DNA of 64,000 nucleotides from Amycolatopsis sp. 195334CR (GTDB taxonomy: Bacteria > Actinomycetota > Actinomycetes > Mycobacteriales > Pseudonocardiaceae). Made by a program: the position numbers and the translations under genes. The DNA lies in contig NZ_JAFJMJ010000003.1 in the NCBI RefSeq assembly GCF_017309385.1, positions 806,001 through 870,000 on the forward strand. The letters are read 5' to 3'. Below are positions 59,696-64,000 of the stretch, piece by piece. The notes under the pieces were generated by a model that worked only from the letters and a program-made list of their open reading frames with translations, was not told where the DNA came from and ran no database searches. The stretch's first letter is position 1. Every line of letters begins with the position of its first letter.

Positions 59696-61008
59696 AACCG
59701 CACCGCCCGATCCCCGTCCCAGCACAGCAGCGGCCGCAGCCCGGCCGCACCCCATTCCCCGGCCAGCGTGACCATCGCGCCCGCGGACACCGCGAGCAGC
59801 CGCCACGGGTCGAAGCCCGGCACCAGCGGCAGCACCTGACCGTCCACATCGGACAACACCAGGTCGCCGCGGTGCTGCGCCGGCCGCAGCCCGGACAGCA
59901 GCACCGGCCAGCGGTCCAGCCACGGATCGGCGGCCATCGCCCGCGAGTGCGCGGCGAGCGCGACCGGGATCGTGTCACCGTCGGGCCGGGTGGCGGGCAC
60001 CGGCGGACCGTGGTCGGCCACCAGCGCGCGCAACGGCAGCGCGCTGGGGTGGAACGCCAGCTCCGCCGGGAGCACGTGCCCGGCGGGCAGCACCGAGCTG
60101 AGCGGCTGCCCCGGCGGCGCGAACGCGAGCACCAGCGCCACCCGGCCGCTGCGCTGCCCGAACAACCACGTCCGGCGGGTGACCAGCTGCTCGCGTTCCT
60201 CGTCGATCACGCCGCCGACCAGCCAGGTGTCCGCGACCCGCTCACCGGAGGACAGCACCCGCGCGGTCTCGGTGCTGAACCCGAGCCGCGTGCGGACCGT
60301 CTCGCCCAGCGCGTGCGGCAACTCCCCCAGCCGCGACCCGGCCTCGGCGAGCAGGTAGAGCAACGACAGTTCGGCCAGCACCCGGCTGGGCCAGTCCCGG
60401 CCGCGCCCGACCATCCCGGCCGCCCGGCGCAGCCCGGCGGCCAGTCCGGGGGCCTGCGCGTCGACCATGCGCGCGGCCACCCGGCGCAGTTCCTCGGCAC
60501 CGCCGCGCTCCAGTCCGGCCAGCCCCGCGCGGATCTGGTCGAGCAGCCATTCCCGCAGTTCGGTGGCACCGGCGCCGACCCGGTCGGCCCGGCGCTCGGC
60601 CCGTTTGGCCGCGGCCTCCGGATCACGCGGACCGGTGCTTTCCCGCCGCTGCTCGGTGCGCTCGGCCTTGTCGGCGCGCTCGGCCAGCCAGGCCGCGACG
60701 AAGTCCGGCTCCGGCTCCTCCGGCAGCTCACCACCGGCCCAGCGCAGCAACAACCCCAATGCGTGCTTGCACGGGAACTTCCGGCTCGGGCACGAGCAGC
60801 GGTACGCCGGACCGGCCAGCTCAATGCAGGTCTGGTACGGCTTCTTGCCGCTGCCCTGGCAATACCCCCACACCGCCGCCGCCGACGCGCCGGCACCGGA
60901 CCAGCGCACCGGCGCCGCCTGCGCCCGCCCGGCCTTCGCCGACGCCGCGTCCGGCGCGAGTGCGATCACCCGTTCGGTGCTCCACCGCGCGTGAGACACC
61001 CCGGCCAC
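59692..61008 (-). CDS. SWIM zinc-finger domain protein
   Basis: The 438-residue protein has an N-terminal SWIM motif C-x-C and C-x-H in YRCSCPSRKFPCKHALGLLL near residue 75, a zinc-binding fold linked to DNA or protein binding. A long helical and beta region without recognised domains follows. The start at GTG 61008 follows GGGAGG; GTG 60999 in frame is an alternative. It is the first gene of the five-gene operon and is divergent from the P450 gene 145 nt away. Confidence 0.9.
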   Translation of the reverse strand: MAGVSHARWSTERVIALAPDAASAKAGRAQAAPVRWSGAGASAAAVWGYCQGSGKKPYQTCIELAGPAYRCSCPSRKFPCKHALGLLLRWAGGELPEEPEPDFVAAWLAERADKAERTEQRRESTGPRDPEAAAKRAERRADRVGAGATELREWLLDQIRAGLAGLERGGAEELRRVAARMVDAQAPGLAAGLRRAAGMVGRGRDWPSRVLAELSLLYLLAEAGSRLGELPHALGETVRTRLGFSTETARVLSSGERVADTWLVGGVIDEEREQLVTRRTWLFGQRSGRVALVLAFAPPGQPLSSVLPAGHVLPAELAFHPSALPLRALVADHGPPVPATRPDGDTIPVALAAHSRAMAADPWLDRWPVLLSGLRPAQHRGDLVLSDVDGQVLPLVPGFDPWRLLAVSAGAMVTLAGEWGAAGLRPLLCWDGDRAVRL

Positions 61009-61153
61009 CACGCCTCCCAACCCCACTTGCCCACCTCTCCCCTCGACCCGAGATGGATCATGCCAGCGGGCACCGACAGTTTCGGCGGCCACCGTGCGGG
61101 TAGCCGGTCAGCACCGGGGAAACCGCACAGGAAGCACCACGGAGGTCCACACC

Positions 61154-62482
61154 ATGCCACGCCCCAGCCCGGAAGACCACGGCCTGAAGACCCTGCCGGC
61201 GACCGACGCGCTGCGCGTGCTCACCGGGGTCGCGCTGCCGACGGTCGCCGGTGGCGTGATCAAGCGACTGCCACCGGCGATGAAGCTCGCGGACAGGCTC
61301 CGCGTGGACGAGAGCGCCGACCGCGTGCTGCGCCGCCTGCGCGACCGCCACGGCGACGGACCGCTGCTGATCAAGGCGGGCAAACGCACCTTCGCCCTGC
61401 CGCTCTCCTCGGCCGACGCCGGACGCGTGCTCGCCGGCGCGCCCTCCCCGTTTTCCCCGGCGAACCTGGAGAAGAGGGCGGCGCTGTCGCACTTCCAGCC
61501 CCACGGTGTGCTGATCTCGCAGGGGCCCGAGCGCGGTGAACGCCGCCAGTTCAACGAGAACGTGCTGGAAACCGGCGAACCACTGCACCACCTCGCGCCC
61601 GCGGTGGCCGCGAAGGTGCGGGAGGAAGCGAACCGGTTGCTGGAACTGGCCGAGGTCGGCGGCAGGCTGGACTGGGACGCGTTCAACGCGGCGTGGTGGC
61701 GGATCGTGCGCCGGGTGACGCTCGGCGACGCGGCCCGCGACGACCACCGCACCACGGATCTGCTCGCGGGCCTGCGGATGCGCGCGAACCTCGCCTACGG
61801 CATGAAGAAGAACAAGGCCGCCCGTGAGGAACTCGGGCACCGGCTCCGCGCGCACGTCGCCCGCGGGGAGAAGGACTGCCTGGCCGGGGTGGTCGCGCAG
61901 GCACCGACCGGGCCGGAAACCGATCCGCTCGGCCAGATCCCGCACTGGCTGTTCGCCTTCGACGCCGCCGGGATCACCTCGTACCGCGCGCTGGCGCTGC
62001 TCGCCACGCATCCGGCCGAACGCGCGAAAGCGCTCCAGGACGAGGGACCGCTGTTCCCCTACCTCCGCGCCTGCGAGCTGGAATCGGTGCGGTTGTGGCC
62101 GACCACGCCGATGATCCTGCGTGACTCCACAGAGGACACCGACTGGCCGGGTGGCACGCTGCCGTCCGGGAGCACCGTGCTGGTCTTCGCGCCGTTCTTC
62201 CACCGCGACGAGGAGGAACTGCCGTTCGCGAACCGGTTCACCCCGGAGATCTGGCTGGACGGCCGGGCCCGGGAGCACCCGGCGCTGGTGCCGTTCAGCG
62301 CCGGGCCCGCCGAATGCCCCGGCCGGAACCTGGTGCTGCTGGTGACCAGCACCCTGCTCTCGGCCTTGCTGGAACAGGCCGAGTTCACCGCGCTCACCAC
62401 GCTCGAACCGGGCCGCCTGCCGTCCACTTTCGACAACTTCGGCCTCGAATTCGACGTCACAGCACCGCGACAGCGGCCTTGA
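61154..62482 (+). CDS. Cytochrome P450
   Basis: The 442-residue P450 has the heme-ligand cysteine in FSAGPAECPGRNLVLL near residue 395, ExxR in ELESVR, and the I-helix FAFDAAGITSYRALALL in which the usual AGxDT becomes AAGITS. It would activate O2 to hydroxylate a small molecule, with an electron-transfer partner supplied from elsewhere. GGAGG lies 8 nt before ATG 61154. The 3' end overlaps the convergent UdgX gene by 26 nt. Confidence 0.92.
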   Translation: MPRPSPEDHGLKTLPATDALRVLTGVALPTVAGGVIKRLPPAMKLADRLRVDESADRVLRRLRDRHGDGPLLIKAGKRTFALPLSSADAGRVLAGAPSPFSPANLEKRAALSHFQPHGVLISQGPERGERRQFNENVLETGEPLHHLAPAVAAKVREEANRLLELAEVGGRLDWDAFNAAWWRIVRRVTLGDAARDDHRTTDLLAGLRMRANLAYGMKKNKAAREELGHRLRAHVARGEKDCLAGVVAQAPTGPETDPLGQIPHWLFAFDAAGITSYRALALLATHPAERAKALQDEGPLFPYLRACELESVRLWPTTPMILRDSTEDTDWPGGTLPSGSTVLVFAPFFHRDEEELPFANRFTPEIWLDGRAREHPALVPFSAGPAECPGRNLVLLVTSTLLSALLEQAEFTALTTLEPGRLPSTFDNFGLEFDVTAPRQRP

Positions 62483-63086
62483 GATCGGCGACGAAGGCCG
62501 CGTAGGCCTCATCGCGTTCGCGGGAGCGCAGGATCGACGAGGGGTGCACGGTGGCCACGGCTCGGGCGTCTCGGGCCTTACTGCCACCGGGCAGGTCCAG
62601 GACTTCCCCTCGGCGTTCGGTGATGCGGAAATCCGGTCCGAAGACCGCCTGCGCGGCGGTCGCGCCGAGCAGGATCACCAGATCGGGGTTCACCGCGTCG
62701 AGTTCCGCGTCGAGCCACGGGCGGCAGGCGACGATCTCGGTGCGCCCCGGCTTCTTGTGGATGCGACGAGAGCCCCGGTCGTCGCGGCGGAACTTGAAGT
62801 GCTTGACGGCGTTGGTGACGTACACGCCGTCGCGCTCGATCCCGCTCTCCTCCAGCGCGCGGTCGAGCAGGCGGCCGGCCGGGCCGACGAACGGTTCACC
62901 GCGCCGGTCCTCCTGGTCACCGGGCTGCTCACCGATCATCATCGTCCGCGCCCGGCGCGTGCCCTCCCCGAAGACGGTTTGCGTGGCGTCCCGGTAGAGG
63001 TCACAACCCCGGCACCCGGCGGCCGCCTCGCGGAGGCGGGCCAGGTCCTTGGTCTCGGGCACGAAATCGGCCGCCGTAGTCGCCAT
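62457..63086 (-). CDS. UdgX-type uracil-DNA glycosylase
   Basis: The 209-residue protein belongs to the family 4/UdgX uracil-DNA glycosylases. It has GEQPGDQEDRRGEPFVGPAG and the UdgX-specific loop RGSRRIHKKPGRTE with H110. In Mycobacterium UdgX the equivalent histidine forms a covalent bond with the DNA after removing uracil. Cysteines C25, C28, C121 and others fit an iron-sulfur cluster. It acts on uracil in DNA. The P450 gene overlaps its 3' end. Confidence 0.93.
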   Translation of the reverse strand: MATTAADFVPETKDLARLREAAAGCRGCDLYRDATQTVFGEGTRRARTMMIGEQPGDQEDRRGEPFVGPAGRLLDRALEESGIERDGVYVTNAVKHFKFRRDDRGSRRIHKKPGRTEIVACRPWLDAELDAVNPDLVILLGATAAQAVFGPDFRITERRGEVLDLPGGSKARDARAVATVHPSSILRSRERDEAYAAFVADLKAAVAVL

Positions 63087-63121
63087 CGAACGGGATTACC
63101 CGGGTGGCGACCGGGGAAACC

Positions 63122-63922
63122 TCAGCGCTGGAGGAACCCGCGGATCTGCTCGGCGACCGGTTCCGGCGCCATCCAGAACGCCGAATGGTCGTGCCCCTCC
63201 AGGGTCAGCACGGTGACGTCCGGCAGCACCGACGCCAGCGCGTGCGCGCCCTTGCGGATGAACTCTTCGCCGTTGCTCCCGACGGACACCGCGACCGGCG
63301 CCTCGATCGACCAGCGGTCGGCGGGCAGCGGCTTGCCGTCCTGCAGGCCGCGGAGGATGCGGGCGTCGTAGGCGTAGGTGTGGGCGTACTTGGCCATCTC
63401 GTCCCACGACGGGTCCTGCTTCATCGCCGGGATGTACTCGGCGGGCACCCGGATCATCCGGGTCATGAAGTACTCGACGGCCTCACCGCGCTTGCCGTCC
63501 GCGATCAGCGCGTCCAGGTGCTCGACGTAGTCCGCCGGCGCCGGCGGCCGGGAGTCGTCCACGATGAACGACGGCTCGTAGAGGTAGATCCCGGTCACCT
63601 TGTCCCCGAGGGCGCTGGCCGCGTCGAGGGTCAGGCCACTGCCACCGGAACCGCTGGTCAGCGCCGCCGAACCGCCCAGCACCTCGACCAGCGCGGCGAT
63701 GTCCTCGATCTCGCGAGCCGGGTCGTAGGGCTGCGGGTCACCGCTGGCACCGCGGCCGCGGCGGTCGAAGGTGAGCACGGTGAAGTGCGCGGACAGCGCC
63801 TCGGCCAGCCCGGCGACGCCGGAGCGGTCCTCGGCGACGTTGCTGACCACGATGATCGCGGGACCGGAACCGGCCGTCTCGTAGGCGATCGTGGTGCCGT
63901 CGGCGGAGGTGAGCGTGGACAT
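63122..63922 (-). CDS. Alpha/beta hydrolase
   Basis: The 266-residue protein has the alpha/beta-hydrolase fold: GSGPAIIVVSNVAEDRSG, TFDRRGRGASGDPQPYDP, then LTSGSGGSGLTLDAA where the nucleophile serine lies in GSGGSG rather than a canonical GxSxG, and H in EGHDHSAFW. RBS AGAGGAA precedes ATG 63922. The reading frame is open upstream through the window edge with no stop, so an N-terminal fusion is possible. Confidence 0.88.
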   Translation of the reverse strand: MSTLTSADGTTIAYETAGSGPAIIVVSNVAEDRSGVAGLAEALSAHFTVLTFDRRGRGASGDPQPYDPAREIEDIAALVEVLGGSAALTSGSGGSGLTLDAASALGDKVTGIYLYEPSFIVDDSRPPAPADYVEHLDALIADGKRGEAVEYFMTRMIRVPAEYIPAMKQDPSWDEMAKYAHTYAYDARILRGLQDGKPLPADRWSIEAPVAVSVGSNGEEFIRKGAHALASVLPDVTVLTLEGHDHSAFWMAPEPVAEQIRGFLQR

Positions 63923-64000
63923 GGTGGTTCCTCTTTCGTTCGAAGGGTTTTCGAGCAGGCCGGCCAGGCGGTCGAGCGCCTCGGCGTAGCCTTCGGCCAT
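63923..64000 (-). CDS. Partial C-terminal end of an upstream gene, SRPBCC-like, in frame with the hydrolase
   Basis: The minus-strand frame from 64000 reads AEGYAEALDRLAGLLENPSNERGTT and continues without a stop into the alpha/beta hydrolase. EGYAEALDRLAGLL resembles the C-terminal helix of SRPBCC/AHSA1 proteins. Either that protein is fused to the hydrolase, or translation of two separate proteins overlaps. The window edge prevents a decision. Confidence 0.4.

Noticed and set aside
1..64000. CRISPR array, rRNA, tRNA, integrase or IS element
   Set aside because: No regularly spaced repeats, conserved RNA sequence or transposase/integrase motifs were found on either strand by reading.

Overview
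The window is high-GC actinobacterial DNA. It has strong G/C third-position bias, many GTG starts, ATGA/GTGA stop-start overlaps, apparently leaderless promoters, F420-dependent enzymes and a SARP-type regulator. The mix of natural-product genes, F420 enzymes, a LigD-like repair protein and a Ser/Thr kinase fits Pseudonocardiales (Amycolatopsis or a relative). The genus is inferred, not shown. I saw no rRNA, tRNA, CRISPR array, IS element or phage genes.

Region by region. (1) 0-6.9 kb: GNAT, LLM-class F420 oxidoreductase divergent from a LysR regulator, a 1020-residue SARP/AAA regulator divergent from a haloacetate-dehalogenase-like hydrolase, and a Ddn-type F420 nitroreductase. (2) 6.9-11.2 kb: alcohol dehydrogenase, DUF59 protein and amidohydrolase, divergent from an AcoR/MimR-type activator. 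This is the accessory part of actinobacterial propane-monooxygenase loci, but no monooxygenase gene is present. (3) 11.2-15.3 kb: TetR, NTF2-like protein, SDR, 2OG-Fe(II) oxygenase, ECF sigma factor with SnoaL-like tail, and a small unknown. (4) 15.4-25.4 kb: a probable terpenoid or meroterpenoid cluster. Its main operon runs aminotransferase, polyprenyl synthase, UbiA, squalene-hopene-cyclase-like protein and FAD monooxygenase. It is flanked by a glycosyltransferase, FkbM methyltransferase, O-methyltransferase and TauD-type dioxygenase. The cyclase-like protein lacks the DXDD catalytic motif.

(5) 25.4-38.6 kb: a C-rich spacer with a degenerate tandem repeat, TetR/VOC pair with operators inside the promoter, Ser/Thr kinase, DUF3817, two-component system divergent from an ABC exporter, a second ABC exporter under a PadR regulator, a DUF222/HNH protein, and a TetR divergent from NTF2-like and NmrA-like genes. 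(6) 38.6-50.7 kb: a frameshifted DUF6010 remnant with a strong hairpin, Cmx-type MFS exporter, rhodanese/Lrp pair, modABC, a LigD-like phosphoesterase-polymerase without ligase, truncated ECF factor, TetR with a perfect 14-bp dyad, a second LLM oxidoreductase, and small conserved proteins. (7) 50.1-53.9 kb: alanine-racemase-like PLP enzyme, nucleotidyltransferase, copper amine oxidase, and class-A-like serine hydrolase. (8) 53.9-61.0 kb: a five-gene operon (SWIM, DUF5691, MoxR AAA+, DUF5682, vWA) joined by four consecutive 4-nt overlaps. (9) 61.1-64 kb: P450, UdgX-type uracil-DNA glycosylase, and an alpha/beta hydrolase whose frame continues in-frame from an upstream, SRPBCC-like coding tail at the edge.

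The two loci most worth attention are the terpenoid cluster with the motif-less cyclase and the MoxR/vWA/SWIM operon. A third is the monooxygenase-less propane-type locus with its perfect operator. Two matches to the KstR-type consensus TnnAACnnGTTnnA, 34 kb apart, hint at a shared regulon.
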